From Candidatus Leptovillus gracilis (GTDB lineage: Bacteria; Chloroflexota; Anaerolineae; Promineifilales; Promineifilaceae): a DNA stretch of 64,000 bases. The stretch lies in assembly GCA_016716065.1 (NCBI GenBank), contig JADJXA010000001.1, forward strand, positions 744,001 to 808,000, given 5' to 3'. The position numbers and the translations under genes are program-made. Below, piece after piece: positions 32,376-41,654 of the stretch (positions are counted from its first letter, which is position 1; each line of letters begins with the position of its first letter). Below the pieces are notes generated by a model. That model did no database searches and was not told the DNA's origin. It saw nothing but the letters and a program-made list of their open reading frames with translations.

Positions 32376-33785
32376 ATGTTAAGTCTTGGTGATTTTTTAG
32401 AGGTGCTGACGCAGTACGAAACGACCGGCCACGAACCGGCCGTTTCTTGCGTTGTGGTGGACAGCCGCGAAGCGGTGGCTGGCAGCGTGTTTGTCGCCCT
32501 GAAAGGCGAACACGTAGACGGCCACGATTACGTGGCCGCCGCCTTTGCCCAGGGGTCGCAGGCGGCCATCGTCGCCCGGCCGCTGCCCGGCAGCCACCAC
32601 ACCATAGACCTGCGCAGCGGCCAACCAAGACCAACGTTCACATTTCAGCCGCCCCTCTGCCTGGTGGTAGACGACCCCGTGGCGGCGATGCAGGCGGTGG
32701 CCCAGGCATGGCGCGCGCGCTTTACGCCGCGGGTCATTGCCATTACCGGCAGCGTAGGCAAAACCTCAACCAAAGAACTGGTTTATTCGGTGCTGGCGCG
32801 CCACTATCCCACCTTAAAATCGCCGGGCAACCGCAACAGCGTATTGGGATTGCCACCAGTGCTGCTGGCGTTACGGCCGTATCACCAATACGCCGTCCTG
32901 GAAATGGGCATGTACACCCCCGGCGAAATCGCCCGCCTGTGCGAGCTGGCAAAACCGGTGGTGGGCGTCATCACCATGGTTGGGCCGGTGCATCTGGAAC
33001 GGGCCGGCAGCCTGGAAGCCATCGTCGCCGCCAAGCAAGAATTGGTCGAGAGCCTGCCGGCGCAGGGCACGGCTGTTCTGAACAAAGACGACGACCGGGT
33101 GATGGGCATGGCCGCCCATACCCCGGCGCGTATTTTCACCTATGGCCTCAATCCGGCGGCCGATGTGTGGGCCGACAACATCCACTCCATGGGGCTGGAA
33201 GGCATTCGCTTCACCCTGCACCATGACCGGGAAGCGCTCAGTCTACAAGTTCCGTTGATTGGACGGCACAGTGTGCATACGGCGCTGCGGGCAACGGCCG
33301 TTGGCCTGGTCGAAGGCTTGTCTTGGGACCAGATCATCAGCGGGCTGGCCGATTCGCGGGCGCAGCTGCGGCTGGTGGCTGTGCCCGGTCCACGTGGCTC
33401 CATCATCATAGACGATACCTACAACTCCAGCCCAGACTCGGCCATGGCCGCCCTGAACCTGCTGCATGATTTAGACGGCCGTCGTCTGGCCGTGTTGGGC
33501 GATATGCTAGAGTTGGGCTACATGGAAGAGGCGTCGCATCGGCTGGTGGGCCGCCGGGCAGCCGAAGTGGCCCACGTGCTGCTGACAGTCGGGCAGCGCG
33601 CCCGGTGGCTGGGCGAAGAAGCGCTAAAGGTGGGCATGGCCCCGGACCGGGTATTCATGGTGGATGATCTGGCAACGGCCGTCGCCGCCCTGCAAGAAAT
33701 CATCGCGCCCCAAGACATGATCCTCATCAAAGGGTCGTTGGGCATGAACATGAGCCGCATTGTGGCCGCGTTGGGAGAAGGCTGA
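32376..33785 (+). CDS. murF: UDP-MurNAc-tripeptide:D-Ala-D-Ala ligase
   Basis: A 469-residue Mur ligase: N-terminal UDP-binding domain with VVDSREAVAGSVFVALKGE, ATP loop ITGSVGKTSTKE, KSPGNRNSVLGLP and C-terminal DDTYNSSPDS with LGDMLELG. These identify MurF rather than MurE. It adds the terminal D-Ala-D-Ala dipeptide to the precursor. ATG directly follows a repeat spacer without an obvious ribosome binding site. The stop overlaps mraY by one base (TGATG). Confidence 0.95.
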   Translation: MLSLGDFLEVLTQYETTGHEPAVSCVVVDSREAVAGSVFVALKGEHVDGHDYVAAAFAQGSQAAIVARPLPGSHHTIDLRSGQPRPTFTFQPPLCLVVDDPVAAMQAVAQAWRARFTPRVIAITGSVGKTSTKELVYSVLARHYPTLKSPGNRNSVLGLPPVLLALRPYHQYAVLEMGMYTPGEIARLCELAKPVVGVITMVGPVHLERAGSLEAIVAAKQELVESLPAQGTAVLNKDDDRVMGMAAHTPARIFTYGLNPAADVWADNIHSMGLEGIRFTLHHDREALSLQVPLIGRHSVHTALRATAVGLVEGLSWDQIISGLADSRAQLRLVAVPGPRGSIIIDDTYNSSPDSAMAALNLLHDLDGRRLAVLGDMLELGYMEEASHRLVGRRAAEVAHVLLTVGQRARWLGEEALKVGMAPDRVFMVDDLATAVAALQEIIAPQDMILIKGSLGMNMSRIVAALGEG

Positions 33786-34777
33786 TGATATTCGCCCTCA
33801 CCGTCGCCACCATGACTTTTCTGCTGGCCGTCATCTGGGGTGGACCGTTTATCGAGGCGATGCGGCGGCTCAAATTAGGCGCGCAAATTCGCATCGAGGG
33901 ACCACAAACCCACATGGCGAAAATGGGTACGCCGGCCATGGGCGGCATCCTCATCGTCGGCTGGGTGGTGTTGGTTAGTCTGGTCGTTAACATCGTCGTT
34001 TTTTTACAAGAGCTAGAAATCGCCGAAAGCGTGATCATTCCCCTGGGCGTTATGGTTGCCTACTCGATTCTGGGTGGCGTAGACGATTATTTAGGCTTTC
34101 GCCCACGACCACATGGCGAAAAAGGGATGCGCGCCCGGGTAAAAATCTGGTGGCAGTTGGGTATCGCCCTGGTTGCCGCCGTGCTGCTGTATTGGATGGT
34201 CAACAATGGGCATGGCTACGTCGGCGTGCCCACCGTGCCCTTCCTGATAGACATCGGCATTCTGTATATTCCCATCGCCGTCATCATCATCACCGGCACA
34301 GCCAACGCTGTCAACATCACCGATGGGCTGGATGGGCTGGCCGGAATCATCGCCGCCACCGCCTTCATCGCCTATGGCATCATCGCTGCCCTGCAAGGCC
34401 AAAATTTTTTACTGACCTTCTCTATGGTCACGGTGGGCGCTTGTTTTGCCTTTCTGTGGTACAACGCCAAACCGGCGCAAATGTTTATGGGCGACGTCGG
34501 TTCCCAGGCGCTGGGCGGCGCGCTGGGCGTTGTGGCTCTGATGACCAATCAATGGCTTATTCTGCCGGTTATCGCTGTCGTGCCTTACGCTTCAATGCTT
34601 TCCACAACGCTGCAAGTGTTGTATTTCAAGCGCACCGGCGGTAAACGGCTGTTTAAGATGGCCCCTCTCCACCATCATTTTGAGCTAATCGGCTGGAGCG
34701 AAACACAAATTGTGCAGCGCTGGTGGCTGGTAGCCATTTTGGCGACGATGGTAGGGATGGCGCTGGCTCTGATTTAA
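33785..34777 (+). CDS. mraY: Phospho-N-acetylmuramoyl-pentapeptide transferase
   Basis: A 330-residue, roughly ten-helix membrane enzyme. Signatures: EGPQTHMAKMGTPAMGGILI, DDYLGFRPR (catalytic DD), NAVNITDGLDGLAG, FMGDVGSQALGG and LHHHFELIGWSE. It makes lipid I from UDP-MurNAc-pentapeptide and undecaprenyl phosphate. Start and stop overlap neighbours by one base each, so murF-mraY-murD are translationally coupled. Confidence 0.97.
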   Translation: MIFALTVATMTFLLAVIWGGPFIEAMRRLKLGAQIRIEGPQTHMAKMGTPAMGGILIVGWVVLVSLVVNIVVFLQELEIAESVIIPLGVMVAYSILGGVDDYLGFRPRPHGEKGMRARVKIWWQLGIALVAAVLLYWMVNNGHGYVGVPTVPFLIDIGILYIPIAVIIITGTANAVNITDGLDGLAGIIAATAFIAYGIIAALQGQNFLLTFSMVTVGACFAFLWYNAKPAQMFMGDVGSQALGGALGVVALMTNQWLILPVIAVVPYASMLSTTLQVLYFKRTGGKRLFKMAPLHHHFELIGWSETQIVQRWWLVAILATMVGMALALI

Positions 34778-36126
34778 TGGACAAATTAAGCGGCAAACGA
34801 CTACTGATTTTAGGGCTGGCGCGGCAGGGAAAGGCGCTGGCGCGGTTTGCCGCCGAGGTGGGCGCACAGGTAACAATTTCTGACTTGCGCCCGCCAGAAA
34901 AACTGGCCGGCAGCCTGGCTGATTTGCATGATTTGAATCTGACATATGTCTTAGGAGAACATCCTATGAGCTTATTAGAAGAGATGGACGTGTTGGCGAT
35001 CAGCGGCGGTGTGCCCGCTGACGCGCCGCTGGTCCTGGCCGCCCGGCAACGGGGCATAACGATTACCAACGATTCGCAGGAATTTATGAAACGAGCGCCT
35101 ACGGCCGTTATCGGCATCACCGGTTCGGCCGGCAAAACCACCACCACTGCCCTCACCGGCGTCATGGGGCAGGTTGCCGGGCGGCGCACCTGGGTTGGCG
35201 GCAACATCGGCCGCCCGCTGATTGCCGACCTGCACAAAATGCAGCCCGACGACATGGTGGTGCAGGAACTTTCCAGTTTCCAGCTAGAAATCTGGACGCA
35301 AAGCCCACGTGTGGCCGCTGTGCTGAACGTCACGCCCAACCATCTGGACCGCCACAAGACGATGGCCGCCTACGCCAACGCCAAAGCCAACATCTTACGT
35401 TACCAATCGGCCGACGATGTGGCCGTGCTGGCCGCCGACGACGCCGGCGCCATGTCGCTGGCGGGTGAAGTGCGTGGACGGCTGCGCACCTTTAGCCGGC
35501 GCGGCGCGGTTGCCGATGGCGCATTTGTGCGCGACGAATACATCTGGCTGAAAAATGGCCGGGAAACGGCCGTTTGCCCCCTCAGCGATATCCACCTGCC
35601 CGGCCAACACAACGTCCTCAACGTCCTGGCGGCCGTCACCCTGGCCGACACGGTAGGCATTCCGGCCGAGGCCATGCGCCAGGCGATTCGTACCTTCAGA
35701 GGGGTGGAACACCGGCTGGAACTGGTGCGCGAACTGCGCGGCGCACGCTATATCAACGACTCCATCGCCACCGCGCCGGAACGGGCGCTGGCGGCGCTGG
35801 CTTCATTTGACGAGCCGCTGATACTGCTGGCTGGCGGCCGCGATAAAGACATGCAGTGGGACGAATGGACGCGCCAGGTAACGGAGCGGGTGAAACATGT
35901 TGTTTTGTTTGGCGACCTGGCGGCGATGTTGGAAAGGCGGCTGGCCGAGGCCGGCTATACGCAGATGACGCGGGTGGAAGGGTTGGCAACGGCCGTAGCC
36001 ACCGCCGCCCACCTCGCCAAACCCGGCGACATTGTACTGCTCTCGCCTGGCGGAACCAGCTACGACGCCTTCACCGATTTCGCCGAACGCGGCGAGCATT
36101 TTAGAGTGCTCGTGGCCGAACTTTAA
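34777..36126 (+). CDS. murD: UDP-MurNAc-L-Ala:D-Glu ligase
   Basis: A 449-residue Mur ligase with N-terminal Rossmann domain (LLILGLARQGKALARFAAE), ATP loop GITGSAGKTTTTAL, NIGRPL, the NVTPNHLDRH metal site and C-terminal LLAGGRDKDM and LLSPGGTSYDAFTDFAERG typical of MurD. ATG 34777 overlaps the mraY stop (TAATG). It adds D-Glu in the cytoplasm. Confidence 0.95.
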   Translation: MDKLSGKRLLILGLARQGKALARFAAEVGAQVTISDLRPPEKLAGSLADLHDLNLTYVLGEHPMSLLEEMDVLAISGGVPADAPLVLAARQRGITITNDSQEFMKRAPTAVIGITGSAGKTTTTALTGVMGQVAGRRTWVGGNIGRPLIADLHKMQPDDMVVQELSSFQLEIWTQSPRVAAVLNVTPNHLDRHKTMAAYANAKANILRYQSADDVAVLAADDAGAMSLAGEVRGRLRTFSRRGAVADGAFVRDEYIWLKNGRETAVCPLSDIHLPGQHNVLNVLAAVTLADTVGIPAEAMRQAIRTFRGVEHRLELVRELRGARYINDSIATAPERALAALASFDEPLILLAGGRDKDMQWDEWTRQVTERVKHVVLFGDLAAMLERRLAEAGYTQMTRVEGLATAVATAAHLAKPGDIVLLSPGGTSYDAFTDFAERGEHFRVLVAEL

Positions 36127-36204
36127 GTTCAACCTCTCGGAAAGAGTTAAACGTTTAGACGAGTACTAACACGAAGCAGAGATTTAGAAAAAGGACCATC
36201 AATC

Positions 36205-37365
36205 ATGACAAGCATCAATGTTGTCCGCAAACAAACCAACCGCGTCCGGCCAGGACAACGCTTCCTGTTCGATTATTGGCTGCTGCTCACGGCTGCCGGT
36301 TTGCTCATTGTCGGCATGATGATGGTTTACTCTACCACCTTTGATTATGGCCTGCTGTTCAAAGATGAACCAACCTATTATTTTGAACGCCAGTTTGTGG
36401 CGATGCTGTTAGGGCTGGTTGGTATCATCCTGATCATGCAGTTCGACTACCACGCCTTTCGTTACATTTCTGTGCCCTTTCTGGGTCTGACATTGGCCGG
36501 GCTGGTGGTGGTTCTTTTCTTCGGCGAGTCTATTTTCGGCGCGCAGCGCGGTATTTATGAAGGCTCTTACCAGCCTTCCGAGGTAGCAAAACTGGCGACT
36601 ATTTTGTACATCGCCCACTGGCTCTCTTCCAAAGGAGATCGCATCAAGGACCTGACGTATGGCTTGCTGCCCTTCTCGGTGATTACCGGCCTGGTATGCG
36701 CCCTGATTGTGCGCCAGCCAGATTTGAGCACGGCCGTACTCATCGCCCTGATCTGCTTCGCCCTCTTCTTCATCGCCGGGGCCGATTGGCGGCAGTTCGG
36801 CGTGGCCGTATTGGCCGGCGGTGTGGTTTTTATCATTCTCATCAACGCCCTGCCCCACGCCGCCGCCCGCGTAGACGCCTACCGCGAAACCCTGCGCGAC
36901 CCGGCCCAGGCGGGTTGGCACGTGCAGCAGACGCTCATTGCCCTGGGGCGCGGCGGCTGGTTCGGCGTGGGCATCGGCGAAAGCACACAGAAATTTGGCC
37001 CACTGCCGGCCGCCCACACCGACGGCGTTTTTGCCATTTTAGGCGAGGAATTGGGGCTGGTCGGCGCACTGGTCTTCATCAGCCTGCTGGCGATGTTGGC
37101 CTGGCGCGGCATTCGCATCGCTCTAAACGCCCGCGACATCTACGGCTCGCTGCTGGCCCTGGGCATTACCTGCTGGCTGACATTTCAGGCATTGATCAAC
37201 ATTTCCGTCATCACCGCCATCATCCCATTCACCGGCATCCCGCTGCCCTTCCTCAGTTATGGCGGCTCATCGCTGCTGTTTTCCATGCTGGGCATCGGCA
37301 TTCTGCTCAACATCTCCCGCGACGCCGCCATAGAACGGCGCGTGCAACCGGAGAAAAAAGTCTGA
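36205..37365 (+). CDS. ftsW: SEDS peptidoglycan polymerase FtsW
   Basis: A 386-residue SEDS protein with about ten transmembrane helices. Conserved features: YSTTFDYG, FERQFVAMLLG, YQPSEVAKLATILYIA, RQPDLSTAVL, DAYRETLRDP with GWHVQQTLIALGRGGWFGVG, and the ending LPFLSYGGSSLLFSMLGIGILLN (shown in parts). The catalytic Asp lies in the RQPDLST/large-loop region. Location between murD and murG favours FtsW over RodA. A 78-base gap separates it from murD. Confidence 0.93.
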   Translation: MTSINVVRKQTNRVRPGQRFLFDYWLLLTAAGLLIVGMMMVYSTTFDYGLLFKDEPTYYFERQFVAMLLGLVGIILIMQFDYHAFRYISVPFLGLTLAGLVVVLFFGESIFGAQRGIYEGSYQPSEVAKLATILYIAHWLSSKGDRIKDLTYGLLPFSVITGLVCALIVRQPDLSTAVLIALICFALFFIAGADWRQFGVAVLAGGVVFIILINALPHAAARVDAYRETLRDPAQAGWHVQQTLIALGRGGWFGVGIGESTQKFGPLPAAHTDGVFAILGEELGLVGALVFISLLAMLAWRGIRIALNARDIYGSLLALGITCWLTFQALINISVITAIIPFTGIPLPFLSYGGSSLLFSMLGIGILLNISRDAAIERRVQPEKKV

Positions 37366-37366
37366 A

Positions 37367-37403
37367 TTGTGAATTTCTAGTTCACAATTCACAATTCACA
37401 ATT
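37367..37403. repeat. Fold-back tandem repeat (TTCACAA units) before murG
   Basis: GAATTGTGAA then TTCACAATTCACAATTCACAATT up to the murG ATG; same unit and arrangement as 32322-32375. Confidence 0.75.
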
Positions 37404-38531
37404 ATGAAGGTATTGGTATGCGCCGGGGGGACTGGCGGCGGCATTTATCCGGCTTTAACGGCCGTTTCTGAATTACAAGCCCTCGGCGTCAGCCGGGAGC
37501 AAATCTTGTGGGTCGGCGCGTGCGGTGAAATGGAAGAAAAACTGGTTCCACGCGCGGGCCTGACATTAAAAACCATCCGCGGCGGCGCAGTGGTGGGTGT
37601 TCCTCTGATAACGAGGGTGAAAAACGTGGCGAAACTGACCTGGAGCGTAGGCACGGCCGCACGATTAATGCGGCAATTCAAACCCGACGTCATGCTGATG
37701 ACTGGCGGCTACATGGCCGCGCCTGTAGCCCTGGCGGCCCGCCTGCACGGCGTGCCCATCGTCATCTTCTTGCCAGACGTGGAACCGGGTTCGGCCATCA
37801 AAACCGTCATGCCCCTGGCGCACAAGGTCGCCTGCACCACCCACCTGTCCAGCGAATTCGTCCCGGCCGAAAAAATGGTCGTCACCGGCTACCCGCTGCG
37901 GCCGGAAATTCGCGCCGCCAGCCACATCAGCCAGGCGGAAGCCCTGGCCCAATTCGATCTACAACCCGGTCGCCCCACCCTGTTCGTCTTTGGCGGCAGC
38001 CGCGGCTCCTGGAACATCAACCAAGCGCTGATGGACGCCCTGCCAGACCTGCTGGCCTACTGCCAGATCATCCATGTCAGCGGCGACCTGACCTGGCCGC
38101 AGGTGGAGGCATATGCCAATACGCTGCCAGACGCCTTGCGGCCGTGGTATCGCCCCTATCCCTATCTGCACGAGCAAATGGGGGCTGCCTTCCGCGCCGC
38201 CGATCTGGCTGTGGCCCGCGCCGGAGCCAGCATGTTGGGCGAAAGCCCGGCCTTTGGTCTGCCCACAATTCTGGTTCCGCTGGCCTTCGCCTGGCGCTAC
38301 CAGAAGGTCAACGCTGATTACCTGACCGAACGCGGCGCGGCCGTGCAGTTAACCGACGAGCGCCTGCCAGAAGAACTCAGCCCGCTCATTGCGAGCCTGT
38401 TTCAGAACCCGGCGCGCCTGGCGCAGATGCGCGCCGCCGCCCGCGCCCTGGCCGTGCCCGAAGCAGCCGCCCGGCTGGCCCAGGTTATCTATCAGACGGC
38501 CGTGTCTGAAGCAAAAGGAGCCACCGCGTGA
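37404..38531 (+). CDS. murG: UDP-GlcNAc:lipid I N-acetylglucosaminyltransferase
   Basis: A 375-residue GT28 enzyme that makes lipid II. MKVLVCAGGTGGGIYPALTA, MLMTGGYMAAPVALAA, FGGSRGSWNINQAL and ARAGASMLGESPAFGLPTIL match MurG blocks. The usual GGTGGHxxP loop reads GGTGGGIYP: the conserved His is Gly. The upstream-open frame covering ftsW in another frame is not coding; ATG 37404 is the family start. The stop overlaps the next gene (GTGA). Confidence 0.92.
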   Translation: MKVLVCAGGTGGGIYPALTAVSELQALGVSREQILWVGACGEMEEKLVPRAGLTLKTIRGGAVVGVPLITRVKNVAKLTWSVGTAARLMRQFKPDVMLMTGGYMAAPVALAARLHGVPIVIFLPDVEPGSAIKTVMPLAHKVACTTHLSSEFVPAEKMVVTGYPLRPEIRAASHISQAEALAQFDLQPGRPTLFVFGGSRGSWNINQALMDALPDLLAYCQIIHVSGDLTWPQVEAYANTLPDALRPWYRPYPYLHEQMGAAFRAADLAVARAGASMLGESPAFGLPTILVPLAFAWRYQKVNADYLTERGAAVQLTDERLPEELSPLIASLFQNPARLAQMRAAARALAVPEAAARLAQVIYQTAVSEAKGATA

Positions 38532-39100
38532 TTAGCATTAGCGCCTTCTTCTGGATTATGGTGATGCTTTTTGCCGTCGTCGGCGCGTTACGCGGCTGGA
38601 CCAGAGAGGTTATCGCTACCTCTGGTTTGATTCTGGCGCTGTTCGCCATCAACCAGTTTGGCACCTATCTGGCCTCGTTTGTGGGCGGCGGTGGCACGCT
38701 AGACACCGACGCGATGCGCCGCCAGGTCTTTTATCTCTATGCGGCCATCTATCTGCTCATCGCCTTTTTTAGCTACCAGGGACCCGCTCTGGCCGGCGCC
38801 CGCCTGACCGGTAAACTGCGCGTGCGCGACAACTTCCAGGACAAGCTGATGGGTATGTTGGTCGGCGGGGTGAACGGGTACTTAATCGTGGGGGCCATGC
38901 TGGCTTTCTTGGAATTCCAATTGCAGTCACCGGGCAGTTGGGTCCGCCTGCCTCCGGGTGTGCAATATCCGTTTGCGTTTATTGTGCGACCCACAGATGT
39001 AGTACCGCTGCTCAATAATTTACCGATACCTTTTTTGGCCCCCTATCTGCCCTTTTTGGTGGTCATTGTATTTTTATTTGTGATTGTTGTGATGATTTAG
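38528..39100 (+). CDS. CvpA-family membrane protein
   Basis: A 190-residue protein with four or five hydrophobic segments and the CvpA-like start FFWIMVMLFAVVGALRGWTREV, then a DKLMGMLVGGVNGYLIVGAML stretch (GxxxG-rich). CvpA proteins are linked to envelope integrity. It is inserted between murG and murC, with GTG start overlapping murG by 4 bases and 1 base before murC, so it is co-translated with wall-synthesis genes; a role in envelope growth is inferred. Confidence 0.7.
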   Translation: MISISAFFWIMVMLFAVVGALRGWTREVIATSGLILALFAINQFGTYLASFVGGGGTLDTDAMRRQVFYLYAAIYLLIAFFSYQGPALAGARLTGKLRVRDNFQDKLMGMLVGGVNGYLIVGAMLAFLEFQLQSPGSWVRLPPGVQYPFAFIVRPTDVVPLLNNLPIPFLAPYLPFLVVIVFLFVIVVMI

Positions 39101-39101
39101 G

Positions 39102-40520
39102 ATGGGTACAGAGTTTAAACTGCGGCAAGGAATGCACATTCATCTGGTTGGCATTGGCGGATCGGGAATGTCCGCTGTGGCGCGTGTGCTGTTGGGCAAA
39201 GGGTTTGTGGTTTCTGGATCAGATATGCAAACGAATGAGTTAACGGCCGTTCTCGCCGCCACCGGCGCCACCATCTACCTGGGCCATCGGGCCGAAAACA
39301 TCGCCGCAGCCGATGCGCTGTTCATCTCTTCGGCCGTGCCTGAAAGCAACCTGGAGGTAGCCGCGGCGCGGGCGCAAGGTATTCCCGTTCTCAAACGGGC
39401 CGACTTTTTAGGCCAGCTCATGGCCGACCACATCGGCATTGCCGTGGCCGGTTCGCACGGCAAAACCACCACCACCGGCATGATCGCCCAGATTTTGCTC
39501 CAGGCCGACCTGGACCCGACGGTGATTGTTGGTGGCACGCTGCCGAGCATAGAAAGCAACGGCCGTTACGGTGAAGGCGACTATTTTGTGATTGAAGCCG
39601 ACGAATACGACCACATGTTCCTGGGCTTGCGCCCGGAAGTAGCCGTCATCACCAGCGTGGAACACGACCACCCAGACCTCTTCCCCACCGAGGCGGATTA
39701 CGTGGGCGCGTTCCGCGAATTTATCGGCCTGCTGCCCGATGGCGGCCGGCTGATCGCCTGCGCCGACGATGCTGGCGTGCAAGCCCTGCTGCAAAACCTG
39801 CCGCTGTCCGACGTGGAAATTACCACCTATGCCCTGGCAAATGAGGAAACGGCCGTGTCCGCCGATTTCCTGGCGCTGGACTGCCGCCCCAACCAACTGG
39901 GCGGCATGGATTTTGTCGTTGAGGAAGATGGGCAGTTGATCGGGCTGGCGCGGCTGCGCGTGCCTGGCGAACACAACGTGCGCAACGCCCTGGCGGCCAT
40001 CATCGTCGGGTTGGATTTAGGCGTGGATTTTTCCACAATTCGCCAGGCGTTGGCCGAATTTGGCGGTATGGGCCGGCGCTTCCAGGTTTTGGGCGAGGTG
40101 GGTCGGGTGACGGTGATTGACGATTACGCCCACCACCCCACCGAGATTCAGGCGACTCTGGCCGCGGCGCGGCAGCGCTTTCCCGGCCGCCGTTTGTGGG
40201 CGGTGTGGCAGCCACACACCTACAGCCGCACCCGCTTGCTGCTGGAGCAGTTCGCCAAAAGTTTTGATCAGGCCGACCGGGTGATCGCGTTGGATATTTA
40301 TCGCAGTCGGGAACAGGATACGTTGGGCATGGATACGGCCGTTGTCCTCCAGGCCATGAGCCATCCCCACGCCATCCACATCCCCGACCGGCGCGCCGCC
40401 GCCGACTACCTGCTAGACCGCATCCGCCCCCACGACGTCATCCTGACCCTGGGCGCAGGCGATGGCAACGAAGTTGGGCAGTGGGTATTGGAAGGATTGA
40501 AGAAGCGAGTACAGAGCTAG
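39102..40520 (+). CDS. murC: UDP-MurNAc:L-Ala ligase
   Basis: A 472-residue Mur ligase: IHLVGIGGSGMSAVARVLL, VSGSDMQTNELT, ATP loop VAGSHGKTTTTGMI, IEADEYDHMFL, DHPDLFPTEADY, DDYAHHPTEIQATL and WQPHTYSRTR, all MurC hallmarks. It starts the peptide stem by adding L-Ala. ATG one base after the CvpA-like stop. Confidence 0.96.
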   Translation: MGTEFKLRQGMHIHLVGIGGSGMSAVARVLLGKGFVVSGSDMQTNELTAVLAATGATIYLGHRAENIAAADALFISSAVPESNLEVAAARAQGIPVLKRADFLGQLMADHIGIAVAGSHGKTTTTGMIAQILLQADLDPTVIVGGTLPSIESNGRYGEGDYFVIEADEYDHMFLGLRPEVAVITSVEHDHPDLFPTEADYVGAFREFIGLLPDGGRLIACADDAGVQALLQNLPLSDVEITTYALANEETAVSADFLALDCRPNQLGGMDFVVEEDGQLIGLARLRVPGEHNVRNALAAIIVGLDLGVDFSTIRQALAEFGGMGRRFQVLGEVGRVTVIDDYAHHPTEIQATLAAARQRFPGRRLWAVWQPHTYSRTRLLLEQFAKSFDQADRVIALDIYRSREQDTLGMDTAVVLQAMSHPHAIHIPDRRAAADYLLDRIRPHDVILTLGAGDGNEVGQWVLEGLKKRVQS

Positions 40521-40586
40521 AGCGAGAGCTAGAGTAAGGGAATCTCTCCTCTCGCTCTCGCTCTCGCTCTCGCTCTCGCTCTATCT
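40515..40586. repeat. GAGCTAGA / (CTCTCG)n fold-back repeat
   Basis: The murC-murB gap holds AGAGCTAGAGCGAGAGCTAGAG followed, after about 15 bases, by roughly seven CTCTCG units; the two halves are partly complementary. It starts in the last murC codons. Confidence 0.8.
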
Positions 40587-40604
40587 ACCACAGGATTAAG
40601 GGGC

Positions 40605-41564
40605 ATGAATTTAAAGACATCTGTACTTGAAGCAATCCAGAGCCAATACCGGGAGATTTTTGGCGAGCGGTTCGAGTTGGGCGTGCCGCTGGCGAAGTAT
40701 ACGTCGGCGCGGGTCGGCGGCCCGGCGGAAATGTTTCTGACGGTAGAAAACGCGCTGGAACTGCAAACGGCCGTAGAACTGGCTTATGCCCAACACATTC
40801 CCTACTTCATCCTCGGCGGCGGCTCCAACATCCTGGTCGCCGACGAAGGCGTGCGCGGGCTGATCATCATGAACCGCGCCAAAACCGTGCGCTTCCGTCA
40901 CACCGGCGCCCACGTCGTCTGCACCGTCGAGTCTGGCATGAACCTCTCCTCGCTGGCGCGGCAGTGCGTGGGCAAGGGGTTGGGTGGGCTGGAATGGGCC
41001 ATCAGCATCCCCGGCACGTTGGGCGGCGCGGTGGTGGGCAATTCTGGCGCGCACGGCGGCGACATGGCCGGCAATTTGCTGGCGGCCAACATCTGGGAAC
41101 CGGGACGCGGGGCCAAACTGTACAGCAAAGAAGAGCTGAAATACAGCTACCGCGACAGCCTGCTGAAGCGGGAGCAGGGGCGCAACCTGGCGCGGCGCGT
41201 CGTGCTTGCGGCCGAGCTGCAATTAACGCCAGAACCGGTCAGCGTGTTGACCGCCCGCGCCGACGGCTTCACTGCCTATCGCAAGCAAACGCAGCCCGGC
41301 GGCGCCAGCATGGGATCCATGTTCAAAAACCCGCCCAACTATTACGCGGGCTATCTGATTGATACGGCCGGTCTCAAAGGTTTTCAGGTCGGCGCGGTGC
41401 GTATTTCCGAAAAGCACGCCAACTTCTTCGTCAGCGACGGCGACGCCACGGCCGAAGACATTCGCAGCCTCATCGCCGAAGCCTGGCACCGCGTGCGCGA
41501 GCAGTTCGGCGTGGAGATGGAATTGGAAGTGGAATTGGTAGGCGAGTGGCAATTTAATGAATAG
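40605..41564 (+). CDS. murB: UDP-N-acetylenolpyruvoylglucosamine reductase
   Basis: A 319-residue FAD enzyme. FAD-binding FILGGGSNILVADEGVRGL, then LEWAISIPGTLGGAVVGNSGAHGG, active-site YSYRDSLLK and GGASMGSMFKNP followed by KHANFFVSDGDATAEDI. The SxFxNP form (GSMFKNP) indicates a type II MurB. It reduces enolpyruvyl-UDP-GlcNAc to UDP-MurNAc. Confidence 0.95.
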   Translation: MNLKTSVLEAIQSQYREIFGERFELGVPLAKYTSARVGGPAEMFLTVENALELQTAVELAYAQHIPYFILGGGSNILVADEGVRGLIIMNRAKTVRFRHTGAHVVCTVESGMNLSSLARQCVGKGLGGLEWAISIPGTLGGAVVGNSGAHGGDMAGNLLAANIWEPGRGAKLYSKEELKYSYRDSLLKREQGRNLARRVVLAAELQLTPEPVSVLTARADGFTAYRKQTQPGGASMGSMFKNPPNYYAGYLIDTAGLKGFQVGAVRISEKHANFFVSDGDATAEDIRSLIAEAWHRVREQFGVEMELEVELVGEWQFNE

Positions 41565-41565
41565 T

Positions 41566-41652
41566 TGGGAGTGGATAGTTGTTAGTTGATAGCAAGAAGC
41601 TGTCCACTAACAACTATCCACTATCAACTCCCAACTAACAACTAACAACTCT
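41566..41652. repeat. Fold-back repeat of AGTTGATAGTTG units
   Basis: GTTGGGAGTGGATAGTTGTTAGTTGATAG on the left is largely complementary to CTATCAACTCCCAACTAACAAC on the right of a 15-base loop. The same unit reappears at 42782-42815 and 56086-56134. Confidence 0.8.
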
Positions 41653-41654
41653 CT

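Noticed and set aside
36696..37403. Long 5' extension of the murG frame through ftsW
   Set aside because: It overlaps ftsW in another frame, has His/Arg-rich composition typical of a shadow frame, and the MurG family starts at 37404.
40515..40586. CRISPR-like array
   Set aside because: Units are 6-8 bases and contiguous, with no spacers and no cas genes.
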